Below are positions 28,285 through 37,130 of a stretch of DNA of 64,000 nt, one piece after another. The translations under genes and the position numbers were made by a program. Source of the DNA: Methylobacterium amylolyticum (lineage in GTDB: Bacteria; Pseudomonadota; Alphaproteobacteria; Rhizobiales; Beijerinckiaceae); NCBI RefSeq assembly GCF_030700245.1, contig NZ_JAUYZI010000007.1:1-64000 (forward strand), written 5' to 3'. The notes under the pieces are model-generated. The model was given only the letters and a program-made list of their open reading frames with translations. It made no database searches and was not told where the DNA came from. Numbering within the stretch: position 1 is the stretch's first letter; the number at the start of each line of letters is the position of its first letter.

Positions 28285-29468
28285 GCCGTCCCGTCGCACG
28301 ACGCCTCGCCTTGCCCGCGCGCCTCGCGCTCGGCCTGGGCCTCGCGCTCGCCGCGCCCGTCGCTTCGCGCGGCCAGGACCGGCCGCCGGATGCGGGGCCG
28401 GGCCAGACGGCCGGACCCGAGAAGCCCGAGCGCTCCGGGACGGCGCAGCGCCCGGCGGGAGCGGTCCCGATGGTCAACACCCTCGGCGATATCCCGGCGT
28501 GGCGCACCTACAAGCGCCGCTTCGTCACCGACCAGGGGCGGGTCGTGGACACCGGCAACAACCGCGTCAGCCACAGCGAGGGGCAGGGCTACGGCATGCT
28601 GCTCGCCGTCGCCGCGGGCGACCGCGACGCCTTCCAGCGGATCTGGGGCTGGACGCGGGCCAACCTGATGGTGCGCGGCGATGCCCTGCTGGCCTGGCGC
28701 TGGGAGCCGGACAAGCGCCCGGGCGTCGCCGACACCAACGACGCCACGGACGGGGACATCCTGGTCGCCTGGGCGCTCTCCGAGGCGGCCGACGCGTGGT
28801 CGGACGAGGGCTACCGCCTCGCGGCCCGGCGCATCGCCGTCGACGTGGCGCGGCGCACGGTCCTGTGGAAGGCGGAGGGCGGGCCCCTGCTGCTGCCCGC
28901 CATGGCCGGCTTCTCCGCCGAGGACCGGGCCGACGGGCCGGTCGTGAACCTGTCGTACTGGGTGTTCCCGGCCTTCCCGCGGCTCGCCGCCGTCGCCCCG
29001 GAATTCGACTGGACCCGGCTCGACGGCGCCGGCCTCGATCTCGTGCGCCGCGCCCGCTTCGGGCCGGCGCGGCTGCCGACCGAGTGGATCGCCATGCGCG
29101 GCGGCACCCCGAAGCCCGCCGAGGGGTTCCCGCCGACCTTCTCCTACAACGCCATCCGCGTGCCGCTGTACCTGGCGATGGCCGGGATCGACGACCGCGG
29201 CGTCTACGAGCCGTTCGTCAAGCTCTGGGCCGAGCCGGACCCGGCCGGCCTGCCGATCCTCGACGTGCAGAGCGGGCAGGCCACCGGCCGGTTCCAGGAG
29301 CCGGGCTACGCGGCCGTGGCGGCGCTCTCCGCCTGCGCGGCGTCGGGAACCCCGCTGCCCGCGGGCTTCGCCCAACCGTCGCCGGTCGAGAACTACTATC
29401 CCGCCACCCTCCATCTCCTGGCGCTCTCCGCCGCCAACGCGAGGTATCGCACATGTCTCGGGCGCTGA
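28281..29468 (+). CDS. bcsZ: Periplasmic endo-beta-1,4-glucanase BcsZ (GH8)
   Basis: BcsZ trims or edits the nascent glucan. The N-terminal export signal (RLALPARLALGLGLALAAPV) precedes the GH8 domain. The general-acid Glu is in SHSEGQGYGMLLAV, the substrate-binding Asp in NDATDGDILVAWAL, and the SYWVFPAF motif follows. The open frame extends far upstream inside bcsB, but ATG 28281 is coupled to the bcsB stop. Length is 395 residues. Its last 16 bases overlap the next gene. Confidence 0.92.
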   Translation: MSRPVARRLALPARLALGLGLALAAPVASRGQDRPPDAGPGQTAGPEKPERSGTAQRPAGAVPMVNTLGDIPAWRTYKRRFVTDQGRVVDTGNNRVSHSEGQGYGMLLAVAAGDRDAFQRIWGWTRANLMVRGDALLAWRWEPDKRPGVADTNDATDGDILVAWALSEAADAWSDEGYRLAARRIAVDVARRTVLWKAEGGPLLLPAMAGFSAEDRADGPVVNLSYWVFPAFPRLAAVAPEFDWTRLDGAGLDLVRRARFGPARLPTEWIAMRGGTPKPAEGFPPTFSYNAIRVPLYLAMAGIDDRGVYEPFVKLWAEPDPAGLPILDVQSGQATGRFQEPGYAAVAALSACAASGTPLPAGFAQPSPVENYYPATLHLLALSAANARYRTCLGR

Positions 29469-31366
29469 AGCGTCGCGGCGCGGCCCTGACGCTCCTGGCC
29501 GGGCTCGGCCTGGACGCGACCCTCGAAGCCGCGTCGGCGCAGCCCGCCGCGGAGCCGGTCGAGACGGTCCGGGCCGACCCGCGCCGGGCACCGGTGATCC
29601 TCGGGGGCAGCCCCGCCCCGGCCTCGGGGCCGGAGATCGTCGACGAGAGCGGCCTGCGCTACTACGCGGCGCAGCACCAGACCGCCCGGGTCCAGGCCGA
29701 GATCGCGCGGCTCAAGCGGCGCTACCCGAACTGGACCGTGCCGACCGATCTCGACACGCTCAAGCCGAGCCCTCCGGAAGAGGCCCCGCTCTGGGACCTG
29801 TTCACCGCCGGGCGGATCGACGACGTCCGGGCGGCGATCGCGGCCCGGGAGAGCGCCGATCCGGAGTGGCGCCCGTCGGAGGATCTGACGCGCAAGCTCA
29901 ACCGCAGCACCCTGCGCGGCGAGATCAAGGCGGCCGAGCGCGACGGGGACTGGAAGGAGATCCTCGCGCGCGTCCGCAGCGTGCCGGGCGCCCTGCGCGA
30001 CCTCGACCTCGACATCGCGTGGCTCGTCGCGGAGGCCTACGCCCGCACCGGCGACATCGCGCAGGCGACCGCGGCCTACCGCACCATCCTCGCCGGCCAG
30101 ACCGAGAGCGCGCTGCGGCTGGCCACCGTCCAGAAGGCCCTGGCCAACCTGCCGATCGGCCAGGTCGAATCGCTCCTGGCGCTGGGCCAGCAGGCCGCCG
30201 ACGGGACGAGCGAGTTCCGGGCGCTGCGCTTCGACATCGCCCGGGCCCGCATCGCCGCGTTCCTGCACGACGAGCCGGCCGGCAGGGTCGACGCGGCCGA
30301 ACTCGCGGCTCTGGGCGAGCAGGTCCGCAAGGCGGGCGTGGCGGACCAGATGAGCCTCCTGGGCTGGTACGCCTACCGGCGCCGACAGTTCGCGGAGGCC
30401 CTGGACTGGTTCAAGGCCGCCATCGCCCGCGGCGGCGATGCCCGGACGGCGACCGGGCTCGCCCTGGCGCTCCGAGCGCTCGGGCAGGAGCGCGAGGCCG
30501 AGGAGGTGGCCTACGCGTGGCGCGGCCCGTCCGTGAGCAACACCGCGCTCTACCTGGACATGGTCGGCCAGCGGCTCGCGCAGGGCGACGGCTCGGTGGA
30601 CGCCGCGCGGCTCGACCGGTTCGCCAAGCTCGTCCTGGCCACGAGTTCCGGCGAGGGCGCCCAGGCGCTCGGCTGGTACGCCTACAACGCCTGCCAGTTC
30701 GACGCCGCCCTGGACTGGTTCCGGCGGGCCGCGGCGTGGAAGCCGGCCGAGGGCGCGATCCTGGGCGAGGCGCTGACGCTGAACCGCCTGAAGCGCCCGC
30801 GCGAGGCGCTGGAGATCATCAACCGCTACGACGGCCTGTTCCCGTCCGTGGTCGACCTCGCCCTGCCGGCGGATTCGGGGGCTCCCGGCCCCTGCGACCC
30901 GGTCCGCCCCGCCGCCCACGCGGCGGTCGCGCGCGCGGCGGCGGTGCCCAAGCCGACGCCCGCCGTCCCGGGCCGGGGCCTGCCGGTCCGCCGCGGGGAG
31001 TTCCCGGTCGCGGTATCCGCCGAGAACCCGACGCGCTTCCCCGAACCGGCCGAGCGCGCCCGGGACGGCGAGTACCTCCGGGAACCCCGGGCCCAGGAGC
31101 CCCTGGTCGCCCACCGCGTGCCCGGCGTCGGGGCGATGCCCTACGAACGCTACGGCTACACCCTGCTGCCCGCCTGGAACGGCCTCGACCGCCCGACGCC
31201 GCCCTCCGCCCAGCCGACACCCCCGGCCGGCACCCTGGCCCAGGCCGAGGCGGGAACGGCCGCCGCCGGCGGCGTGACCCGCACCGCCCGGACGCAGGAC
31301 GGCGACCGCTTCGGACCCTTCGATACGGCCGGCGCCGGGCCGCGCGGCCCGGGACAGGACCGATGA
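29453..31366 (+). CDS. TPR-repeat exported protein of the bcs operon (BcsC N-terminal-like)
   Basis: This is an exported helical-repeat protein. After a signal peptide (LTLLAGLGLDATLEAASAQ) come TPR-like repeats such as AEAYARTGDIAQATAAYRTI and the near-duplicate pairs GWYAYRRRQFAEALDWFKAA and GWYAYNACQFDAALDWFRRA. After about residue 470 it becomes a Pro/Ala-rich low-complexity tail. Classical BcsC joins such repeats to a C-terminal outer-membrane barrel; none is present in these 637 residues. It probably links the synthase to an outer-membrane component. It overlaps bcsZ and bcsN. Confidence 0.75.
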   Translation: MSRALKRRGAALTLLAGLGLDATLEAASAQPAAEPVETVRADPRRAPVILGGSPAPASGPEIVDESGLRYYAAQHQTARVQAEIARLKRRYPNWTVPTDLDTLKPSPPEEAPLWDLFTAGRIDDVRAAIAARESADPEWRPSEDLTRKLNRSTLRGEIKAAERDGDWKEILARVRSVPGALRDLDLDIAWLVAEAYARTGDIAQATAAYRTILAGQTESALRLATVQKALANLPIGQVESLLALGQQAADGTSEFRALRFDIARARIAAFLHDEPAGRVDAAELAALGEQVRKAGVADQMSLLGWYAYRRRQFAEALDWFKAAIARGGDARTATGLALALRALGQEREAEEVAYAWRGPSVSNTALYLDMVGQRLAQGDGSVDAARLDRFAKLVLATSSGEGAQALGWYAYNACQFDAALDWFRRAAAWKPAEGAILGEALTLNRLKRPREALEIINRYDGLFPSVVDLALPADSGAPGPCDPVRPAAHAAVARAAAVPKPTPAVPGRGLPVRRGEFPVAVSAENPTRFPEPAERARDGEYLREPRAQEPLVAHRVPGVGAMPYERYGYTLLPAWNGLDRPTPPSAQPTPPAGTLAQAEAGTAAAGGVTRTARTQDGDRFGPFDTAGAGPRGPGQDR

Positions 31367-32337
31367 TGCAGCGACCGATCCTCCCGCCCGCCCGACGCCC
31401 GGGCCGCCTCGCCGACCTCGGACGCGGGCGTCTGCCGGCGCTCCTCGTCATCCTCGGCGCGGTGCAGGCGCCGGCCCCCGGCCTCGCCGCCCCGAACGCG
31501 CCCCTCGTCTCCGTGCCGAACAGCGGACGGGTGGCCTCCGTCGACGAGACCCGCCCCGGCGGGGGCCTGCGCCAGCGGATCACCTACGGCGGCTTCGACG
31601 GGGGCTGGGCGGACCTGTCGGTCGGCGCGGCCGGCGCGGGGCGCGGCGGGCTCCTCGGCCGGCCGACCAAGGCCGGCATCGACGCGGAACTCGCCGCCCT
31701 CGGGGACGGCCCCTACCGGATCGTCCGGACGCGGACCCACAACGCCTACGGGCCGATCGGCGTCGCGCTCGGCGCCCGCTGCGTCTTCGCGTGGCAGTGG
31801 ATCGACGACGCCCGCGCGCTCGCGCTTCCGGGCACGACCCTCGGACCGGGACGCACCTCCGCGTCGCTGCGCGTCCGCCATTGCGGCGCCGCATCGCCGG
31901 ACCGGCTGGTCGCCGATCTCGTCCACCTGCGCCTGGGCGCGGGCCCGGCGGCGCAGGCCGCCGCGTCACGGCCCCGGCGGCGCCCGGCGCCGCGCCCGGC
32001 GCCTGCGGCCGAGGCCGCCCCCGTCGAGCCGGCGCCGGTGGTGTCGCTCCCGCCCCCCGCCCGACCGACCGTGACGGTCAACGGCAGCCGGACGCTCATC
32101 AGCCTGCCGCCCGCCCCGGGTCCGGGCACAGCGACGGGCCCGTCGCCCGTGGCCGTTCCCATCCCGCGCCCGGGCGCGGCCGGATCCGAGACGTCGGGTG
32201 AGCCCCGCTACCTCGCCGATGGCGGCGCGGTCCGGACGGTGGTCCCGGCGCCGTCGGCGCCGAAGCCGCAGCCCCTCTCCTCCGAGCTTCCGGCGCAGGC
32301 CTATCGCGGCCCGGCGCCGCCGCCGCTCGGCTGGTGA
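31363..32337 (+). CDS. bcsN: Cellulose biosynthesis protein BcsN
   Basis: This is an exported accessory protein of alphaproteobacterial bcs operons. After the signal peptide the conserved part includes ETRPGGGLRQRITYGG and GARCVFAWQWIDD. A Pro/Ala-rich C-terminal half follows. Two ATG codons (31363, 31366) overlap the stop of the TPR gene; 31363 is used, giving 324 residues. Assignment rests on the conserved N-terminal region and operon position; the molecular role of BcsN is not established. Confidence 0.7.
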   Translation: MMQRPILPPARRPGRLADLGRGRLPALLVILGAVQAPAPGLAAPNAPLVSVPNSGRVASVDETRPGGGLRQRITYGGFDGGWADLSVGAAGAGRGGLLGRPTKAGIDAELAALGDGPYRIVRTRTHNAYGPIGVALGARCVFAWQWIDDARALALPGTTLGPGRTSASLRVRHCGAASPDRLVADLVHLRLGAGPAAQAAASRPRRRPAPRPAPAAEAAPVEPAPVVSLPPPARPTVTVNGSRTLISLPPAPGPGTATGPSPVAVPIPRPGAAGSETSGEPRYLADGGAVRTVVPAPSAPKPQPLSSELPAQAYRGPAPPPLGW

Positions 32338-32347
32338 TGGGCGGGCG

Positions 32348-32638
32348 TCAGCGGACGAGGTACGGACCCGGCAGCCCGGACAGCCCGGGCTGCGGGCGGT
32401 AGCAGATGTAGCCGTAGGGGCCGTACCAGCGCGCGCTGCCCAGCCGGCACGGCGGCAACCCGGCGATCGGGCGGACGGCGAGCGGGTATCCGACGGTCAC
32501 CGCGCGCGCGGGCACCGCCCAAGGGTCGATGGTCCGGTCCCGTCCGGGGCCGGCACAGGCCTCCGAAGAGATGCCCAGCGCGGCGAGCGGCGCGAGAAGA
32601 CAGGCCGCCGCGTGCCGACGTAGCGCTCGGATCCGCAT
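32348..32638 (-). CDS. Small exported hypothetical protein
   Basis: This 96-residue protein has a signal peptide (HAAACLLAPLAALGISSEAC). The mature part is rich in Gly, Pro and Tyr (SARWYGPYGYICYRPQPGL), a pattern common in small Methylobacterium secreted proteins. It converges with bcsN and is the last chromosomal gene before the island's left attachment site. Confidence 0.6.
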   Translation of the reverse strand: MRIRALRRHAAACLLAPLAALGISSEACAGPGRDRTIDPWAVPARAVTVGYPLAVRPIAGLPPCRLGSARWYGPYGYICYRPQPGLSGLPGPYLVR

Positions 32639-32861
32639 CGCTCATCGCCTCCCCGTGGGATCGGTCAACGTGCGGCGTGGTTAATCGTTCTGTGCAGCGG
32701 CGGGCACCGAGCCGGCGGACCGCTGCGAAGCGGCCGCGACGCGAGGCGCAATGTGGCGCGAGCGGCGCCCGGATCTGTCGGAGAGACGGAAACGACCGGA
32801 ACGCCGCGACCTCCGGCCACGCAGCACGTGCGGGCCGTCTCGGCGAGCGTTCCAATGAACA

Positions 32862-32907
32862 ATGGTCGGAGTGGCGGGATTCGAACCCACGACCCCTAGT
32901 CCCCCAG
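32862..32907 (-). repeat. Left attachment site (displaced tRNA-Pro 3' end)
   Basis: These 46 bases are identical to 53483-53528, covering the tRNA-Pro 3' half from the anticodon loop through the acceptor end and CCA. Identity stops at CCCCCAG. This piece cannot make a tRNA on its own. It is the original chromosomal 3' end displaced when the element supplied its own copy at the other end. Confidence 0.9.
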
Positions 32908-33000
32908 CCGCCCCTTTGACGGTTTCAGGGGGAGTCAACAAGTCCCATAGGGCTTCACATCTCACTGTCGTAGCGTATCTTTCTGCGTCACGGGATTCCG

Positions 33001-33050
33001 CCGGGGTTCACGACGTTTCGCGTCGCTGAACCCCGGCTGCACCCCAGGCG
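33001..33050. promoter_or_regulatory. Candidate integrase arm-binding sites, left end
   Basis: CCGGGGTTCA (33001) pairs with TGAACCCCGG (33027) in a long hairpin-like inverted repeat with an inner CGACG/CGTCG stem. The 19-mer at 33027-33045 is an inverted copy, with one mismatch, of 53349-53367. The 13-mer at 33038-33050 is a near-direct copy of 53396-53408. Matching sites inside both ends suggest integrase or excisionase arm sites. They also cover the integrase promoter region. Confidence 0.5.
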
Positions 33051-33063
33051 GCCGCGGAGACTA

Positions 33064-34335
33064 GTGCGCGAGATGCCGGTGGTGAATTTAACCGCAACCT
33101 ACGTGGCCGGCCTCGCCTCCAAGCCGCCGGGCGACCGGGTCGAGATCTGGGACGCCAAGACCCCGGGCCTCTGCCTCCGCGTCGGCCCGACCGGCATCGG
33201 CACTTGGTCCTTCAGATATCGGCCCAAGGCCGGCAGCGGATATCAGCGCGTCACTCTCGGCCGCCTCGCTGACCTGACGCTGGCGGACGCGCGCGAGCGC
33301 GCCGCCCGGCACCGGGTCAGCGTTTCCGACGGCGGTGACCCGCAGCGTGAGCTGCGGGCGCGGAAGTCCGCGGCAGAGAGCGTCCTGACCTTCGATGCGC
33401 TCGCCGAGCGCTACCTTGAGGAGCACGCGAAGGTCTCGAAGGCATCCTGGCAGAACGACTTGGGCTACCTCCGGCGTCCCCGGGCGGCCTGGGGTAAGCG
33501 CGCCGCCGCGAGCATCACCCGGCGCGACGCCATCAACCTCCTCGACGCCATCAAGAAAACGGCACCGGTCAGCGCAAATCGAACGCAGACGGTGCTGGTC
33601 ACCCTGTTCAATTCGGCCGTGGAAGACGCGCTCCTCGAACTCAACCCGATCGCAGGGCTGAAGAAGCGCGCCAAAGAGGTGGCGAAGGACCGCGTGCTGA
33701 CGGACCGCGAGCTCCGCGTCCTCTGGACGGCCCTCGACCGGACCGCCGGCGTGACCCTCGACGTCGCCGAGGCTCTGAAATTTCTGCTGCTGACCGGCCA
33801 GCGGCCGGGCGAGGTCGCTGGCATTGTTCAGGTCGAGCTCCAGGACCTCGACGACCCCGCGAAGGCCTGCTGGCAGGTCCCGGCCGAGCGGATGAAGGCG
33901 CGTCGGCTCCATGTCGTCCCCCTCCCCTGCTCCGCACTCAAGATACTGCTAGCCGCCATCGAGCGGCGGCAACTCGATGGCGACGGCAAGCGCGTGTTCG
34001 CAAGCCGCTTCGTCTCTCGGGACAACCTCGCCCGGCACTCGCTGAGCCAGGGTCTCAAGCGGCTAATCGCTGGCCTCGAGCCCGACGGCAGCGATGCCGA
34101 GGCTGTTGCATCGCTTCAGGAGAAGCCCCCTACCCCGCACGACTTCCGCCGGACGGTCGGCACCGGACTGGCGCGCCTCAAGATCCCGCGCGAGGACCGG
34201 AAGGCCGTCCTCGCGCACGTCGAGGACGACGTTCATGGGCGCCATTACGATCGCTATGAGCGGCTCGTCGAGAAGCGAGCCGCCCTGGAGGCGTGGGACC
34301 GACATGTCACCTCCGTTGTGGGAGAGCAGACATGA
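33064..34335 (+). CDS. int: Tyrosine-recombinase integrase of the island
   Basis: This integrase performs site-specific recombination at the tRNA-Pro site. An N-terminal DUF4102-like arm-binding domain (LRVGPTGIGTWSFRYR) and a SAM-like core-binding domain precede the catalytic domain. Catalytic residues are Arg in LLTGQRPGEVAG, His-x-x-Arg in HDFRRTVGTGL, His in VLAHVED and Tyr in HGRHYDRYE. GTG 33064 gives 423 residues; ATG 33073 is equally possible. The stop overlaps the next gene (ATGA). Confidence 0.95.
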   Translation: MREMPVVNLTATYVAGLASKPPGDRVEIWDAKTPGLCLRVGPTGIGTWSFRYRPKAGSGYQRVTLGRLADLTLADARERAARHRVSVSDGGDPQRELRARKSAAESVLTFDALAERYLEEHAKVSKASWQNDLGYLRRPRAAWGKRAAASITRRDAINLLDAIKKTAPVSANRTQTVLVTLFNSAVEDALLELNPIAGLKKRAKEVAKDRVLTDRELRVLWTALDRTAGVTLDVAEALKFLLLTGQRPGEVAGIVQVELQDLDDPAKACWQVPAERMKARRLHVVPLPCSALKILLAAIERRQLDGDGKRVFASRFVSRDNLARHSLSQGLKRLIAGLEPDGSDAEAVASLQEKPPTPHDFRRTVGTGLARLKIPREDRKAVLAHVEDDVHGRHYDRYERLVEKRAALEAWDRHVTSVVGEQT

Positions 34336-35003
34336 CCTCGGAGGCCGTCTGCACCTCCCACACCGAACGTGCTGGCGCCTTCCGGCAGACTTTATGTGCT
34401 GCGCTCGGGGGCGAGCACGCGATCGAGCGTTACGGAAGTGAGATCATTCGATCAGCGAGCAACTATATGCGTGAGCGCCGGGTCGGGCTCAGAAGCAAAG
34501 CTCGCGCTAAGAAGCTGCGACGGATCGTTGATTTGTGCGGCGATTTAATATCGGAAGTAGCTAACAATCGAGATTGGTTAGACGCAAATTTAGACCCGAT
34601 CCAATGGGGCGGTGCTGACGTCGAAGAGATCATCCACGATGGTGAACATTCGCCCCTCCGAGCCCTACGCAACGCTCTCGCTGCGACGATTGATGAGGCG
34701 CCAGATCAGAGCGTCAAAGAGGCGGTCTACTTTCGCAGACGGTTATGGATCCGTCTTGCAATGATATTTGAGGACGCCACCGAACGAAGAGTTGCCACGT
34801 CAAAGAACAAAGATGGCCACATTCAAGGGGATTTTGTTCGTTTCGTTGTTGCAATCTCTGAATGTATCGGTTCGGGTGAGGCTGTAACCTCCGACATGGT
34901 CGATCAGTTCGTTGATCGGTACCGGAGTTCGGAGAGTGCCGACCTTCGTGACGAGATAGCAGAGCTTCGGATGCTTGCCGCCGCGGTGGAAAGCGCCGGG
35001 TAG
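34332..35003 (+). CDS. Hypothetical protein coupled to the integrase
   Basis: This soluble, largely helical, charged protein has 223 residues (RSKARAKKLRRIVDLCGDLI; FRRRLWIRLAMIFEDATERR). ATG 34332 overlaps the integrase stop. The second half of the gene is visibly less GC-rich than its neighbours. It has no motif I recognise. Position suggests an accessory of integration or an early cargo gene. Confidence 0.6.
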   Translation: MTSEAVCTSHTERAGAFRQTLCAALGGEHAIERYGSEIIRSASNYMRERRVGLRSKARAKKLRRIVDLCGDLISEVANNRDWLDANLDPIQWGGADVEEIIHDGEHSPLRALRNALAATIDEAPDQSVKEAVYFRRRLWIRLAMIFEDATERRVATSKNKDGHIQGDFVRFVVAISECIGSGEAVTSDMVDQFVDRYRSSESADLRDEIAELRMLAAAVESAG

Positions 35004-35098
35004 GGGTAAATCGCTCGCGAAAAAATTGTCATCGACCCCCGTCACGGCGCGACGGGCTGTGTCTACTCAGACGGCTACCCATCGTTTCGGAGGTAGCC

Positions 35099-35302
35099 AT
35101 GACGTCCCGGTACATCACCCAACGCGAAGTCGAGGAGAAGATCGGCCTGTCCGGCGCAACCCTTCATCGGCTCCGCCGCAAGGGCCGTTTCCCCGATCCA
35201 ATCAGGATCGGGGAGCGCCGCATCGCCTGGCCCGAGCACGAGATCGATTCGTGGCTGGCCACGCGCGAGCGCCAGCCCCTCCGTTCCGCGACCGCAGCGT
35301 GA
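35099..35302 (+). CDS. AlpA-family regulator / excisionase-like protein
   Basis: This 67-residue winged-helix DNA-binding protein is of the AlpA/MerR-like type. It reads TSRYITQREVEEKIGLS, then LHRLRRKGRFPDPIRIGER and an EIDSWLATRE end, matching the AlpA pattern. In satellites and islands such proteins activate or act as the excisionase for the neighbouring integrase. RBS GGAGG stands upstream of ATG 35099. Confidence 0.8.
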   Translation: MTSRYITQREVEEKIGLSGATLHRLRRKGRFPDPIRIGERRIAWPEHEIDSWLATRERQPLRSATAA

Positions 35303-35349
35303 GGGGGGGTCGACCATGAGTTTCACCGGTACGCCGCAGGCCGCCTGAG

Positions 35350-36123
35350 ATGCCTGCCGCAGCCTTTGACGCCGATCGGTTCGCCAAGGTCCGCGTACTT
35401 CACGACCGGACGGACATCCCTGGCGAGCGCGCGGCCGCCGCGAGCCGCATGGAAGCCATGGCGAAGGCCGCGGGCCTGACACTCGTACAGGCACTCCGTA
35501 GGCTGGATGGAGGGAAGACGGCCGCACCTCGGAAGCCGCGCAAGAAGGCTGAGCCGCAGCAGGAAGAGCGCGCGTGGTCACCCGAATGGCAACGCGTCGT
35601 CCAGGAGTACGGCTCGGAATCGGCCGTGTTCGCTCGTGGACCGTGGGAGCAGGCTCTCGTTGCGGCATGCGCGCGGTTCACCATCCGCAAGAAGACGGCA
35701 GGCTGGCCGATCGGCAGCCTATGGGGCTGGAGCGCCATCTCGGTGAAGGATCCAGCGCCGGAGATCGTCGCCGCCGTCGAGGCGGCCTATCCGATGCCAG
35801 CGAGCGTCCAGCAGGCATGGGCCGAATACCAGTACTGGGACAAGCTCGGGCGTGATCGAGAAGCACGCGGAGCCGGCTACGGCGATCCCTCGGCACCGGT
35901 GGCCCTGCGCGAGCAGCTCGTCGAGCGTCTCCTCAACACGCTCCCTGCCCGATCGCTCAACGACATGCGCGCTCGCCTGTCGTGGATGGAGCACACGAAC
36001 CAGTCTGGGATGACGCCTGACCCTGAAACTCAGTCTGCTCTGCTCACCGCCCTGCGCGCTGATTTCGAACGCATGGCTTCCTGCCTGAAACGGCGATCAT
36101 CTCGAACGGGGGAACGCATATGA
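35350..36123 (+). CDS. Phage-type hypothetical protein
   Basis: This soluble protein of 257 residues has a basic linker (PRKPRKKAEPQQEE) near residue 65, then Trp-rich segments (GWPIGSLWGWSAISV; AEYQYWDKLGRD). The N-terminal MEAMAKAAGLT helix resembles starts of DUF2786-like phage proteins, but that is weak. It overlaps the next gene by ATGA, part of a coupled cluster of three. Confidence 0.6.
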   Translation: MPAAAFDADRFAKVRVLHDRTDIPGERAAAASRMEAMAKAAGLTLVQALRRLDGGKTAAPRKPRKKAEPQQEERAWSPEWQRVVQEYGSESAVFARGPWEQALVAACARFTIRKKTAGWPIGSLWGWSAISVKDPAPEIVAAVEAAYPMPASVQQAWAEYQYWDKLGRDREARGAGYGDPSAPVALREQLVERLLNTLPARSLNDMRARLSWMEHTNQSGMTPDPETQSALLTALRADFERMASCLKRRSSRTGERI

Positions 36124-36545
36124 GCGACGTCTCCGATCTGCCGCTCTTCAGCGGCACCCCAGCTGTCGAATCACGACCGGCGCCGAAGAAGCGCCGCCCG
36201 CGAGAGCACAAGCTCGTGGTCGAGCTTGTGCCGACCTATCTCGATGCAACTGAGCCGCCTGCTGAGAAGGCAACGGTCCTGGCGTTCCCGGCCAGTCGGG
36301 ACGTGCGTCTCGTCGCGGATCTCGCGCAGGCCTTCATGGCTCTCCGCGAGCGCCACGGCCGTCGCTGCCGCGCCATGCTGCTGGACAAGCGGTTCCGGCC
36401 GATCGGCGCGCGCTTGCGTAAACTCGGCATCCCCGCCGACGTCGTGCAGGATGAACTCGCACGGCTCGAGAAGGCCGTTGCTCGTGTCGTGTGGATCCAC
36501 GATGGGCGACCGGCTTGCGGATCCGGCGGAGGGTCGGCTGCGTGA
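36120..36545 (+). CDS. Small hypothetical protein, DUF6074-like
   Basis: This 141-residue protein has a basic N-terminal part (PAPKKRRPREHK). The conserved-looking C-terminal half is RHGRRCRAMLLDKRF, then LRKLGIPADVVQDELARLE, a pattern I associate with DUF6074 proteins of Rhizobiales phages. It is coupled at both ends (ATGA before, GTGA after). Confidence 0.6.
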   Translation: MSDVSDLPLFSGTPAVESRPAPKKRRPREHKLVVELVPTYLDATEPPAEKATVLAFPASRDVRLVADLAQAFMALRERHGRRCRAMLLDKRFRPIGARLRKLGIPADVVQDELARLEKAVARVVWIHDGRPACGSGGGSAA

Positions 36546-36964
36546 CGAGCGTGAATGCCGGCCGTCCGCCGCCTTCCGGCAACGACAGCAGCACCGAGCC
36601 GACCGACCTCGATCCTCTGAGTGGTCAAGGCGAGACCGCGAGACCAGGAGAGCCGGCGAACGGCAAGGGTGCAGCCCGGGACGTCTTCCTCTGGCTCAGG
36701 CAGATCGCTCGAGATCCTAACCTGACGCCCCTCGGCTACCGCGTAGCTATCGAGCTCAGTCAGTGCGTAGACCGCAGGAAGGGGTATGCGCATCCATCTC
36801 TCAAGAAGGTAGCCGATGACCTGGACGTGACGAGGCGAGGCGTCCAACTTGTGGTACGTCAGCTTCAGAACCACGGGCATCTGGACGTCGTCTTCAGCCG
36901 AGGCTCTGGCCACGCCAATCGGTACCGGTTGAAGCTGGATCCTGGGAAGCGGGGGGCGGCATGA
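36542..36964 (+). CDS. Helix-turn-helix protein, replication-initiator-like
   Basis: The predicted DNA-binding region is YAHPSLKKVADDLDVTRRG, then VQLVVRQLQNHGHLDVV, the winged-helix layout of phage O-like replication proteins. GTG 36542 overlaps the preceding stop, giving 140 residues; the frame is open upstream. Directly downstream is an array of five palindromic iterons, as in lambda-type origins, though here the array lies just after the gene. Role as initiator is inference from domain plus array. Confidence 0.65.
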   Translation: MTSVNAGRPPPSGNDSSTEPTDLDPLSGQGETARPGEPANGKGAARDVFLWLRQIARDPNLTPLGYRVAIELSQCVDRRKGYAHPSLKKVADDLDVTRRGVQLVVRQLQNHGHLDVVFSRGSGHANRYRLKLDPGKRGAA

Positions 36965-37001
36965 CCTCCTGCCAGATCGGCCGTGGGATCGGGGTCAGAA
37001 A

Positions 37002-37130
37002 CGCGAACAGCTTCTTCACGGGGGGCGCGAACAGCTTGTTCGCGTTTCCAGCCTCGCAGAAACGCGAACATGCTTGTTCGCGAGGGGGGCGAACGAGCTT
37101 GTTCACGACGGTCGCGAACAAGCTTGTTCA
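37002..37130. repeat. Palindromic iteron array, candidate replication origin
   Basis: Five copies follow the pattern CGCGAACA-N3/4-TGTTCGCG: starts at 37002 (partly decayed right arm), 37026 (perfect 8-bp arms), 37063 (perfect), 37088 (one altered arm) and 37113 (truncated right arm). Starts are 24, 37, 25 and 25 bp apart. A frame through the array stays open from ATG 36961 to 38568, but its Arg/Ser/Pro-heavy product looks non-coding. Location next to an HTH replication-type gene suggests initiator-binding iterons. Confidence 0.7.

Noticed and set aside
32862..32907. A second tRNA-Pro gene at the left island end
   Set aside because: Only the 3' half (46 bp) is present; the 5' acceptor arm, D-arm and most of the anticodon stem are missing. 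It is an attachment-site remnant.
37002..37130. CRISPR array
   Set aside because: The repeats are palindromic protein-site-like units with 5-18 bp between them, not repeats with unique spacers of about 30 bp, and no cas gene is nearby.
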